This document shows, piece after piece, positions 1-6,830 of a stretch of 12,379 bases of DNA (its first letter is position 1; every line of letters starts with the position of its first letter). Source of the stretch: Bacteroidales bacterium (GTDB lineage: Bacteria > Bacteroidota > Bacteroidia > Bacteroidales > UBA932); assembly GCA_016285215.1 (NCBI GenBank), contig JAEEQI010000063.1, positions 1-12,379 on the forward strand, in the 5' to 3' direction. Position numbers and translations under genes: made by a program. The notes under the pieces were generated by a model. The model saw nothing but the letters and a program-made list of their open reading frames with translations, was not told where the DNA came from and did not search any database.

Positions 1-1
1 C

Positions 2-508
2 GTGCCCGAGGAGGAGCGCAAGAACATCAACTTTGACCACCCGGACGCCATTGACTGGAAGCTGATGTGCCAGCAGATTCGCGAGCTAAAAAGCGGCAAG
101 AGCATAGAGCAGCCCATCTACTCCTACATCACCTGTTCCCGCTCCAGCGAGACCGTCACGGTAGAACCCGACGACGTAGTAATTGTAGAAGGCATCCTCA
201 TCTTCACCTGCAAGGAACTGCGGGACCAGATGAACATCAAGATCTTCGTGGACGCAGATGGAGACGACCGCCTGATGCGAATCATAGTAAGAGACATAGC
301 AGAGCGAGGAAGAACCATTGAAACGGCCATCGAGCATTACTGCAATACCGTCAAGCCTATGCACCTGCAGTTCATTGAACCGTCCAAACGCTATGCAGAC
401 GTCATTGTCCCGCAGGGAGGCCACAACAAAGTAGCCATTGACATCATTACCAATACGGTAGAAAAGGCCCTGAGCCAAAAGAAGAAGAAGGCCAAGCACA
501 AGAAATGA
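2..508 (+). CDS. udk: Uridine kinase, 5'-truncated by window edge
   Basis: Uridine kinase phosphorylates uridine (and cytidine) to the monophosphate in pyrimidine salvage in the cytoplasm. The window holds about the last 168 codons. The first visible full codon, GTG, is internal, and the N-terminal P-loop lies upstream of position 1. Family-typical stretches are visible: the PDAIDW substrate region near the start, the strand VVIVEGILIF at about residues 59-68, DLRIxxxVDxDxDxR-like IKIFVDADGDDRLMRIIVRD at about 79-98 (lid region), ERGR, and the C-terminal FIEPSKRYADVIVPQGG. The C-terminus is a lysine-rich tail (KKKKAKHKK). The TGA stop overlaps the ATG of the next gene by four bases (ATGA), so the two are probably translationally coupled. 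The promoter is outside the window. Identification is firm. Confidence 0.95.
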   Translation: MPEEERKNINFDHPDAIDWKLMCQQIRELKSGKSIEQPIYSYITCSRSSETVTVEPDDVVIVEGILIFTCKELRDQMNIKIFVDADGDDRLMRIIVRDIAERGRTIETAIEHYCNTVKPMHLQFIEPSKRYADVIVPQGGHNKVAIDIITNTVEKALSQKKKKAKHKK

Positions 509-1218
509 AATTAACCCCGGATCAGAAAGCAGGAATATACATCACCGTGAGTGTCCATCTCGCGGTGATTATCGTATTGCTTGTAATCCGGATTGGCCAG
601 GAAATCCAGCGGGAGAACAGCTTTGTGCTGGACTTCACCCAGCAGGAAGAAAAGGAGAGAAGGGAAGAACAGGCCCACCTCCAGGAAATGACGGCCGAAA
701 GACTGGAAGAACTCATAGCCGCTGCCCAGGCCATCCCCATCCGCAACGTCACCGTGGACCGTTCGGCCCTGAAAGACGACCGCGGAACCAACGCCGACGA
801 ACTCTATAAAGAGGCCGAACGCCTGGCACAGGACTTGAAGGATGGACAGAACCGACAAGTGGAAGACCCGGAAGCCTTTGCCGCAGCCGCTGAACCCGTG
901 AAGCCCAAGAAGGAAGAGGAAAAGGCCAAGCCCTACAGCGGCCCCTCCGTCCTCTCCTGGAGCCTGGACGGACGAAAAGCCACCCACCTTCCCATTCCGG
1001 CCTACCGCTGCTACGGAGCCGGAGAAGTGACGGTGGTGATTGCCGTCAACAACCGGGGAGACGTGGTTAACGCCAAGGTCAACGAAGAACTGTCCACCAA
1101 CGACGGTTGCCTGCGCAATTACGCCATCCGGGCTGCCCGCCTGTCCAAGTTTTCCGCCTCTCAGACCGCCCCCGCGCGGCAGATGGGAACCATTACTTAC
1201 GCATTCATTGCCCAATGA
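505..1218 (+). CDS. TonB C-terminal-domain inner-membrane protein
   Basis: A 237-residue protein with a short cytoplasmic start, one hydrophobic segment at about residues 11-30, then a charged, helix-prone region (about 45-140, many E, K, R, A). It ends in a C-terminal domain at about 150-237. That domain reads like the TonB/TolA C-terminal fold: GEVTVVIAVNNRGDVVNAKV, then a helix with AIRAARLSKF and a closing strand GTITYAF. This suggests a single-pass inner-membrane protein whose C-terminus reaches into the periplasm, as in energy transducers of the TonB family. The usual proline-rich periplasmic spanner is largely replaced by the charged region, and no ExbB or ExbD gene is in view, so energy transduction is not shown. 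Two cysteines in the domain (C169, C202) could form a disulfide. Start ATG overlaps the udk stop; the stop overlaps the next ATG in the same way. Confidence 0.8.
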   Translation: MKLTPDQKAGIYITVSVHLAVIIVLLVIRIGQEIQRENSFVLDFTQQEEKERREEQAHLQEMTAERLEELIAAAQAIPIRNVTVDRSALKDDRGTNADELYKEAERLAQDLKDGQNRQVEDPEAFAAAAEPVKPKKEEEKAKPYSGPSVLSWSLDGRKATHLPIPAYRCYGAGEVTVVIAVNNRGDVVNAKVNEELSTNDGCLRNYAIRAARLSKFSASQTAPARQMGTITYAFIAQ

Positions 1219-2060
1219 AAAAGATTATACTCAGTCTCCTGACCCTCGTCATTAGCCTGCCCCTGCTGGCCCAGGGACAGGTGAGCACGCGCAAACACCG
1301 CCTGCAAGATTTCCCCGACAAGATGACCCAGGTGGTCCTGAGCGAGAACGAAGTCCTTTCGGCCGCGCTCCGGCAGGAAGTCATCCAGGTCTGGACGGCC
1401 ACCACGTTCGAGTTCTGCTCCCTGGAGCAGTTTGAGAAACTCAAGACCAGTGACAAATATTATTTCCTCGTTCCCGTAGAAAGCCGTTTCAAGGGAGAGG
1501 AAGAGCCCGGCATCACCCTCCTGACCCTCGTCAAGGGCGGGGCCGAAGCCTCCAAGGGCATAGGAGAAATGCACGAGGTGGTAAGCCTTCCCATAGGGGC
1601 CGCTATGGGCAGTACCGAAAGGGACTTACTGTACCTGGGAGCCCTGGTCCAGGCCATTCAGGACTACACCCTGGAAGCTATGAAGTCGGAAGCCGTGGCC
1701 TACAAGATGAGCACCTGGTTCAACGACGGTTTCAAAAAGACCGCCCAGGGCAAGGAAATCTACATTGCCAAGGATGACCTTTCTTCGGCCTGCAGCCCCA
1801 AAGACCTGGAGAAGCTCAAGGCCAACGAACATCTGCACCTGGTAGAGGCCCAGGAGGCCGATGAAGTATTCCGCAACGGCACCTCCAACGCCCTGGTGGG
1901 CTACGTGATAGCACCGCTGCTCCCGACCAGCGGATCCATCTGCTACAAGCTTTTCTTTGAGGCCGATACCCACCGCCTCTGCTACCTGGAGCGCCACAAG
2001 ATTACGGACAAGAAGAGCGAGGGCTTCCTCCCCGCCGAACTCAAATCCCTGGGTAAATGA
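1215..2060 (+). CDS. Exported protein of unknown function
   Basis: A 281-residue protein that I do not recognise. The N-terminus is a clear signal peptide: MKKI, a hydrophobic core to about residue 18, then a cleavage region around LLAQG. The mature protein should therefore be periplasmic or surface-associated. The rest is mixed alpha/beta in appearance, without obvious repeats, further membrane segments or catalytic motifs. An in-frame upstream start at 1107 would bury this signal peptide behind 36 unrelated residues lying inside the TonB-like gene, so ATG 1215 is chosen. It overlaps the preceding stop by four bases, as does its own stop with the next ATG. The coupling to a TonB-domain protein suggests a joint envelope role, but that is inference from position only. 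Confidence 0.8.
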   Translation: MKKIILSLLTLVISLPLLAQGQVSTRKHRLQDFPDKMTQVVLSENEVLSAALRQEVIQVWTATTFEFCSLEQFEKLKTSDKYYFLVPVESRFKGEEEPGITLLTLVKGGAEASKGIGEMHEVVSLPIGAAMGSTERDLLYLGALVQAIQDYTLEAMKSEAVAYKMSTWFNDGFKKTAQGKEIYIAKDDLSSACSPKDLEKLKANEHLHLVEAQEADEVFRNGTSNALVGYVIAPLLPTSGSICYKLFFEADTHRLCYLERHKITDKKSEGFLPAELKSLGK

Positions 2061-2695
2061 TAACAGGAACCTCTCCCCAAGGAATCCGCTATGCCGTGCG
2101 CCAAAGCGGACGCTCCGTGGCGTACTGCGCCCTTACCATAGGCGCCGGTACCCGCGACGAAGCCCCGTATCCCGCCGGCATTGCCCACTTTGTAGAGCAC
2201 ACCCTGTTCCGGGGCACCCGCAGAAAGAGTGCCTCCGTGATCTCTTCCTACCTGGAGAAGCTGGGAGGAGAACTCAATGCCTATACCACCAAGGAAGAGA
2301 TTGTGCTGCACGCCACCGTGCTCAAGGAAGACCTTCCCAAAGCCGCCAAGCTGCTCTTCGAGCTGGCCACCGAATCCACCTTCCCCGACCGCGAGATAGA
2401 AACCGAACGCGGCGTGGTCCTGGACGAGATTATATCCTATAAGGACAATCCGGCCGAGGACGTCTACGACCGCTTTGAGAGCCTCCTCTTTGAAGGAAGC
2501 CCCCTGGACCGCCCCATCCTGGGAACCAGGGCCTCGGTAAAAAGGATTACCCCGGAAATGCTGAGGAAATTTGTGGCCGAAAAGTTCATCCCGGAGAAGA
2601 TGGTGTTTACGGTAGTGGCCGATATCCCCGAAAAGCAGCTGGAAAAGCGCGTATTAAACCTGTTTGACCATGTCTTTCCACAAAGTAGTAGATAA
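2057..2695 (+). CDS. M16 zinc peptidase, N-terminal half (frame breaks at hinge)
   Basis: The N-terminal catalytic half of an M16 (insulinase/processing-protease-like) metallopeptidase, 212 codons. It carries the inverted zinc motif HFVEH at residues 44-48 (H44 and H48 as ligands, E47 as catalytic base). The downstream ERGVVLDE has E117 and E124, the spacing seen in mitochondrial processing peptidase beta, with E124 as probable third zinc ligand. Other typical stretches are TLFRGT, GGELNAYTTKEE and LDRPILGT. There is no signal peptide, so it is probably cytoplasmic. Bacterial single-chain relatives are normally a little over 400 residues; here the frame stops at 2693-2695, just after domain one. 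The second domain follows at once in the +1 frame. Possible explanations are a deletion in the linker, a sequencing or assembly error, frameshifting, or two separate chains. The start overlaps the previous stop (ATGA). Confidence 0.85.
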   Translation: MITGTSPQGIRYAVRQSGRSVAYCALTIGAGTRDEAPYPAGIAHFVEHTLFRGTRRKSASVISSYLEKLGGELNAYTTKEEIVLHATVLKEDLPKAAKLLFELATESTFPDREIETERGVVLDEIISYKDNPAEDVYDRFESLLFEGSPLDRPILGTRASVKRITPEMLRKFVAEKFIPEKMVFTVVADIPEKQLEKRVLNLFDHVFPQSSR

Positions 2696-3224
2696 GCGGC
2701 ACCACGAGGTGAACGCCGTGGTGGGGTGCAAGGCGCCCTCCCTGTACGAAATGCCGGACCGGCTGGTCTGTGCCATGCTGGCCAATATCCTGGGCGGCCC
2801 CGCTTCCAACTCGCTCCTCAACGCCGAACTGAGGGAAAAGCACGGCTGGGTCTACGGCATCGAGTGTTCTTACACCCAGTACGCCGACACCGGCATCCTG
2901 GCCATCACCTTTGGCTGCGACCGTCCCAACCTGGACCAGTGCCTGGGCACCATTGACAAGATCCTGAAGCGCCTGCGGGAGGTTCCCTTCACGGACCGCC
3001 AGCTCAAAGCGTACCGCAAGCAGCTCCTGGGCCAGCTGGCCATCAGCTCCGAAGCCGGAGAAGCCCAGTGCCTCTCTATGGGCAAGAGTATGCTCTCCTG
3101 GGGCACCATCCTCTCCCCCGCCGAAACCCGCGCAAAGTTGGAAGCCATTACCCCTGCCGACTTACAAAAAATGGCCGAAAGGCTCTTCGCCCCCGACCAC
3201 CTGTCTTCTTTGGTGTATCTCTAG
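2670..3224 (+). CDS. M16 peptidase, C-terminal half (+1 frame)
   Basis: The second domain of the M16 peptidase begun at 2057, in the frame one base ahead. From ATG 2670 it encodes 184 residues (TTG 2664 is two codons earlier). It matches the family's C-terminal half: the opening strand FHKVVDKRHHEVNAVVG, the motif NILGGPASNSLLN, then LREKHGWVYGI, which contains the Arg and Tyr that bind substrate backbone in this family, and a final LSSLVYL strand. There are no zinc ligands in this half, so alone it should not be a peptidase. The frame is open only from 2658, because a TAA lies at 2655-2657. It overlaps the N-terminal half by about 26-38 bases. Whether it is translated by reinitiation, by frameshifting or not at all cannot be told from the sequence. 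Its TAG stop overlaps the recQ stop on the other strand. Confidence 0.75.
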   Translation: MSFHKVVDKRHHEVNAVVGCKAPSLYEMPDRLVCAMLANILGGPASNSLLNAELREKHGWVYGIECSYTQYADTGILAITFGCDRPNLDQCLGTIDKILKRLREVPFTDRQLKAYRKQLLGQLAISSEAGEAQCLSMGKSMLSWGTILSPAETRAKLEAITPADLQKMAERLFAPDHLSSLVYL

Positions 3225-5419
3225 TTGGCTACTTCGCAGAGGAATTTTATTCGTACCAGGCGAATCTCGAGTTCTTCGTACTCGTCTTCCAGGGCGGAGA
3301 TGGCGTCCTGGAGGGAGTCCGAGGTAGCTTCCGTCTTGAACCAGGTGAAGATTTCTTCCACCACGTCCGGATCCAGCTCTTCATCTATATAATAGTTGAT
3401 GTTGATGCGGGTACCGGTGGCCACGATGGCTTCAATTTCCGTGAGGAGTTCTCCCATATCCAGACCGCGGGCCGATGCAATGTCTGCCAGATCCAGCTTG
3501 CGGTCAATGGCCTGAATGATATAAACCTTGTTGCCCGATTTGGGGGCCACGGAACGGACCACGAAATCGTCGGGTCGCTCTATCTCATTCTCCTCCACAT
3601 ACTTGGCAATGAGGTCCACAAAGGGTTTTCCAAACTTGTGGGCCTTGCCTTCTCCCACGCCCTGGCACTTTTCCGAGAGCTCCTTGAGGGTGAGGGGATA
3701 CACAATGGTCATATCCTCCAGGGCAGGGTCCGAGAACACCACCCAGGGCTGGAGGCGCAGTTTGCGGGCCACGTCTTTACGGAGGTCCTTGAGCATAGAG
3801 AGCAGCACGGGGTCTCCCCCGCCGCCTCCGCGGACGGATGCGCCGTCATCATCATCCTCATCCACACCTTCCGAGAACACGCGGTCTTCTACCATAAGGA
3901 CCGTCTTGGGGTTCTTGATGAACTCTTCTCCGGACTCGGTGACAAAGATGAGGCCGTAATTTTCTATATCCTTATCCAGGTAATGCAGGATGAGTCCCTG
4001 GTGGATGACCGTGGACCAGAAGCGGACGTCGTGGTCTTTTCCGGCGCCAAACAGAGGTAACTCGTCGTGCTTGTACGACTTGATCATGGCAGTGGTGACG
4101 CCCGCCAGGATGGCTGCCAGATGTTCCAGTTTAAAGCGCTCCGGCAGGGACTGGATGAGCTCAATCACGAGGCACAGCTCTTCCTTGCCGTCGAAACGCT
4201 TCTTGGGATGGAGGCAGTTGTCGCACGCGCCGCAATTATCTTGCAGATAATCTTCTCCGAAATAATTGAGCAGCAGCTTGCGTCTGCACTGGCTGGACTC
4301 GGCGTAAGCTACCGTTTCGTTAAGCAGCTGCTTGCCAATCTCCTGCTCTGCTATGGGCTTGCCCTGCATAAACTTTTCCAGCTTCTGGATATCCTTGTAG
4401 CTGTAGTAGGTGATGCATCGGCCCTCCTGTCCGTCTCTGCCGGCGCGACCGGTTTCCTGGTAGTAGCCTTCTATGCTCTTGGGTATGTCGTAGTGGATGA
4501 CAAAACGGACGTCCGGCTTGTCAATGCCCATACCGAAGGCAATGGTGGCCACAATGACGTCTATCTCTTCCATCAGGAACTTGTCCTGGTTTTCGGCCCT
4601 GGTCTTGGCGTCCAGGCCGGCGTGGTACGGAAGGGCCTTGATGCCATTGATGGAGAGCATCTGGGCCAGTTCTTCCACCTTCTTGCGGCTGAGGCAGTAG
4701 ATGATGCCGGACTTGCCGGGGTTCTGGCGGATGAAGCGGATGATGTCTTTCTCCGGCTCCACTTTGTCCCTTACTTCGTAATAAAGGTTGGGCCTGTTGA
4801 AGGAGGACTTGAACACCGTGGCGTCCTGGATGCGGAGGTTCTTGAGGATATCGCTCTGCACCTTAGGAGTAGCGGTGGCCGTAAGGGCAATGATGGGGGC
4901 CAGCTGAATCTCTTCTACGATGGAGCGGATTTTCCGGTATTCGGGCCGAAAATCGTGACCCCACTCAGAGATACAGTGAGCCTCGTCTACGGCGTAGAAG
5001 GAGATTTTGACCTCCCGCAGCAGGGCTATGTTTTCTTCCTTGGTGAGGGACTCCGGAGCGACGTACAGGAGCTTGGTAACGCCGCGGCGGAGGTCTTCCT
5101 GGACCTCTGCCAGCTGGATGCGGTTGAGGGACGAATTGAGGAAGTGGGCAATGCCGGCGTCTCCGGCCTCGAAGCCGCGGATGGCGTCCACCTGGTTTTT
5201 CATCAGGGCAATGAGCGGCGAGATGACGATGGCCGTTCCCTCCATAATGAGAGCCGGAAGCTGATAGCAAAGGGACTTGCCGCCGCCCGTGGGCATTAAC
5301 ACAAAAGCGTTATTGCCCGCGATAAGGTGGTTGATGATTTTCTCCTGGTCGCCTTTAAATGCGTCGTAACCGAAGAAAGTCTTCAGTTTTTCGTGCAATA
5401 TGACAGATTGGGCGTCCAT
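3221..5419 (-). CDS. recQ: ATP-dependent DNA helicase RecQ
   Basis: A 3'-5' superfamily 2 DNA helicase for recombination and repair of stalled forks. Of 732 residues, the helicase core shows Walker A TGGGKS (44-49), DEAH box with RecQ loop (145-159), the motif ALTATAT (178-184), motif V FGMGIDKPD (295-303) and arginine-finger motif QETGRAGRDG (321-330). The zinc site has C378, C396, C399 and C402. A winged-helix (RQC) region follows to about 510. Then comes an acidic/glycine linker (517-535), an HRDC domain (about 536-612), and an extra C-terminal helical region beginning ERPDDFVVRSVA and ending RLVRIKFL. E. coli RecQ is about 610 residues; the extension is typical of Bacteroidota RecQ. The ATG at 5419 sits directly before MDAQSVILHEKL and fits the family N-terminus. 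It is transcribed divergently from the FKBP gene. Confidence 0.97.
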   Translation of the reverse strand: MDAQSVILHEKLKTFFGYDAFKGDQEKIINHLIAGNNAFVLMPTGGGKSLCYQLPALIMEGTAIVISPLIALMKNQVDAIRGFEAGDAGIAHFLNSSLNRIQLAEVQEDLRRGVTKLLYVAPESLTKEENIALLREVKISFYAVDEAHCISEWGHDFRPEYRKIRSIVEEIQLAPIIALTATATPKVQSDILKNLRIQDATVFKSSFNRPNLYYEVRDKVEPEKDIIRFIRQNPGKSGIIYCLSRKKVEELAQMLSINGIKALPYHAGLDAKTRAENQDKFLMEEIDVIVATIAFGMGIDKPDVRFVIHYDIPKSIEGYYQETGRAGRDGQEGRCITYYSYKDIQKLEKFMQGKPIAEQEIGKQLLNETVAYAESSQCRRKLLLNYFGEDYLQDNCGACDNCLHPKKRFDGKEELCLVIELIQSLPERFKLEHLAAILAGVTTAMIKSYKHDELPLFGAGKDHDVRFWSTVIHQGLILHYLDKDIENYGLIFVTESGEEFIKNPKTVLMVEDRVFSEGVDEDDDDGASVRGGGGGDPVLLSMLKDLRKDVARKLRLQPWVVFSDPALEDMTIVYPLTLKELSEKCQGVGEGKAHKFGKPFVDLIAKYVEENEIERPDDFVVRSVAPKSGNKVYIIQAIDRKLDLADIASARGLDMGELLTEIEAIVATGTRININYYIDEELDPDVVEEIFTWFKTEATSDSLQDAISALEDEYEELEIRLVRIKFLCEVAN

Positions 5420-5446
5420 TAGCTATCAGTTTTTTCGCTTGTTGGG

Positions 5447-5480
5447 GTTAAATTTAACAAATCCAAATCAAAAAAGCAAA
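5447..5480 (-). promoter_or_regulatory. Candidate recQ promoter overlapping a palindrome
   Basis: Read on the minus strand, TTTG (5480-5477) is followed after 20 bases by TAAATTTA (5456-5449). This matches the Bacteroidota -33/-7 pattern TTTG-N19-21-TAnnTTTG except for the last base. Transcription would start about 20-25 bases before the recQ ATG. The -7 region lies inside the perfect 12-base palindrome GTTAAATTTAAC (5447-5458), a possible repressor site. The -7 box is imperfect and the region is AT-rich, so the call is tentative. Confidence 0.4.
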
Positions 5481-5494
5481 CGAATTTGGAACCT

Positions 5495-5525
5495 TATGTA
5501 TTCTCATAAAAAATGTGTATCTTTG
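5495..5525 (+). promoter_or_regulatory. Promoter for the FKBP-DUF3127 operon
   Basis: TATCTTTG at 5518-5525 is an exact match to the Bacteroidota -7 consensus TAnnTTTG. Nineteen bases upstream lies TATG (5495-5498), a weak version of the -33 TTTG. Transcription should begin near 5530, leaving a leader of about 53 bases before the ATG at 5584. A TTTG at 5485-5488 is also present but is spaced too far (29 bases). Confidence 0.65.
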
Positions 5526-5583
5526 CAGATTGAGCGATTTAGAGCTCTTAAAAAAGATTATTAAGTATCAAAAACATAAGAAA

Positions 5584-6366
5584 ATGAAACTTCAGAAAAT
5601 TCTTCTCGCCGCTTCCGCCGCTTTGCTGGTGGTTGCTTGTGGCACTCCCAAGGTGGAGGGCTCCAAGGCTGTTCAGTCCCTTCTCCCTTCCAAGGGTGAA
5701 ACCGATTCCACTTCCTATCTCCTGGGCGTCAACTTCGGCCTGGTTATTACCCAGAACGGTTTTGGCGACCTTAATATGGCCCAGGTAGAAAAGGGTATGA
5801 AAGACGCCCTGGGCGCCAAGGAAGGCCAGCCTATGGACTCCGCTTTTGTAAAGCAGTTCAAGATTGACCCCAACCAGATGAACGAAATCATCAACGGTTA
5901 TCTCCAGAAGCGCACCGCTTACGAAGGCGCCCTCAACAAGGAAAAGGGTGACAAGTTCCGCAAGGAATTCGCCGTCAAGAACAGCGCCGATTCCACCGCC
6001 TCCGGTATCGTTTACCTGATCCAGGATTCCGGCAGCGACGTTCGCGCCACCGACGACCGCGACACCGTGAAGGTGAACTACCGCGGTACCACCATCGACG
6101 GCAAGGAGTTTGACAAGAACGACGGCATCGAGTTCCCTCTCAACCGCGTTATCCGCGGATGGACCGAGGGTATGAAGCTCATCGGTGAAGGTGGTAAGAT
6201 CACCCTCGTGATCCCCGCCAACCTCGCTTACGGCGAGCGTGGACCCCGTGAGATTGGTTCCAACTCCACCCTCATCTTCGACGTAGACCTCCTGGAGGTT
6301 CACCCCTACAAGGAGACCGTCGTCGAGACCGTTGCCACTCCTCTGAAAAAGAAGATCGTTAAGTAA
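5584..6366 (+). CDS. FKBP-type peptidyl-prolyl isomerase lipoprotein
   Basis: A 260-residue prolyl cis-trans isomerase, probably anchored by lipid on the periplasmic side of the envelope as a folding helper. The signal peptide ends in a lipobox, LVVAC, with C19 as lipidation site. Residues about 40-140 resemble the N-terminal FKBP dimerisation/helical domain (DSTSYLLGVNFG...). The FKBP domain covers about 145-239. Residues matching the FKBP12 active site are all present: Y166, F176, D177, V189, I190, W193, Y216 and F232. A short tail with TVVETV and a basic end follows. An in-frame GTG at 5515 would put 23 residues ahead of the signal peptide and lies in the promoter, so ATG 5584 is preferred; it is preceded by an A-rich stretch. 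The DUF3127 gene starts one base after the stop. It is similar to FkpA/Mip in role, though the exact symbol is uncertain. Confidence 0.93.
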   Translation: MKLQKILLAASAALLVVACGTPKVEGSKAVQSLLPSKGETDSTSYLLGVNFGLVITQNGFGDLNMAQVEKGMKDALGAKEGQPMDSAFVKQFKIDPNQMNEIINGYLQKRTAYEGALNKEKGDKFRKEFAVKNSADSTASGIVYLIQDSGSDVRATDDRDTVKVNYRGTTIDGKEFDKNDGIEFPLNRVIRGWTEGMKLIGEGGKITLVIPANLAYGERGPREIGSNSTLIFDVDLLEVHPYKETVVETVATPLKKKIVK

Positions 6367-6367
6367 G

Positions 6368-6778
6368 ATGGCACTGGAACTGGAAGGCACTCTTCGCCAG
6401 AAGCTGGGCGTACAGTCCGGCACTTCGGCCCGCGGCCCCTGGGCCAAGCAGGAATTCATTGTGGAGTTTCCGGACGGCAACTTCACTTCCCAGGCCTGCT
6501 TCACCGCTTGGGGACAGGATAAAGTGGCCGAACTGGACAAGTACCAGGTAGGAGACCGCGTAAAGGTTTCCTTCAACCTCAAGAGCCGTGAGTTCAACGG
6601 CCGCTGGTACAACGACCTCCAAATCTGGCGCATCGCTCCCGCCGGAGAAGCCCAGCCCGCCGCTGCGGCTCCCGCCTATGCACCGGCCGCCCCCCAGGCA
6701 CCGGCTCCTATGGCCCCGGCACCCACTTTGGACGATATGCCAGCCGACAGCGGTCCAGAAGATGACCTCCCCTTCTAA
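6368..6778 (+). CDS. DUF3127 OB-fold protein with SSB-like acidic tail
   Basis: A 136-residue protein in three parts. Residues 1-90 look like the Bacteroidota DUF3127 domain, related to OB-fold single-strand DNA-binding proteins: the pattern KQEFIVEFPDG, CFTAWGQDKV, GDRVKVSFNLKSREFNGRWYNDLQIWRI. Residues 91-128 are a flexible Ala/Pro-rich linker. The last residues are PEDDLPF, nearly the same as the acidic tip of bacterial SSB (DDDIPF), which docks partner enzymes such as RecQ, ExoI and primase. This suggests a protein that binds single-stranded DNA, or at least recruits SSB-tip partners. It is not the main SSB of the cell by sequence. It is co-transcribed with the FKBP lipoprotein (one-base gap) and followed by a strong terminator. 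The domain call is fairly sure; the DNA-binding role is inferred. Confidence 0.85.
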   Translation: MALELEGTLRQKLGVQSGTSARGPWAKQEFIVEFPDGNFTSQACFTAWGQDKVAELDKYQVGDRVKVSFNLKSREFNGRWYNDLQIWRIAPAGEAQPAAAAPAYAPAAPQAPAPMAPAPTLDDMPADSGPEDDLPF

Positions 6779-6783
6779 GCACT

Positions 6784-6815
6784 AAAAAACCTTCGGCATT
6801 TACCGAAGGTTTTTT
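6784..6815 (+). terminator. Strong intrinsic terminator after DUF3127 gene
   Basis: A perfect 13-bp stem (AAAAAACCTTCGG / CCGAAGGTTTTTT) with a six-base loop, CATTTA. The GC core is seven base pairs and the right arm ends in six T. It begins five bases after the stop codon. The A-tract on the left arm would give a T-tract on the other strand, so it could work in both directions. Confidence 0.95.
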
Positions 6816-6824
6816 GTATCTTTG
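6792..6824 (+). promoter_or_regulatory. Promoter for small membrane protein-dnaG-metG
   Basis: TATCTTTG at 6817-6824 matches the Bacteroidota -7 consensus exactly and starts one base after the terminator T-tract. The best -33 candidate is TTCG at 6792-6795, with a 21-base spacer, inside the left arm of the terminator stem. The expected start of transcription is near 6829-6831, practically at the ATG of the next gene (6831), which implies a leaderless or nearly leaderless mRNA. Confidence 0.65.
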
Positions 6825-6830
6825 CGAACT

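Noticed and set aside
1107..1214. Upstream extension of the exported protein into the TonB-like gene
   Set aside because: It would place 36 residues before a clear signal peptide. ATG 1215 fits the ATGA pattern of the operon.
4067..5299. Open frame of 410 codons on the plus strand opposite recQ
   Set aside because: It is antisense to the conserved helicase core; it has no recognisable domain, promoter or separate neighbourhood.
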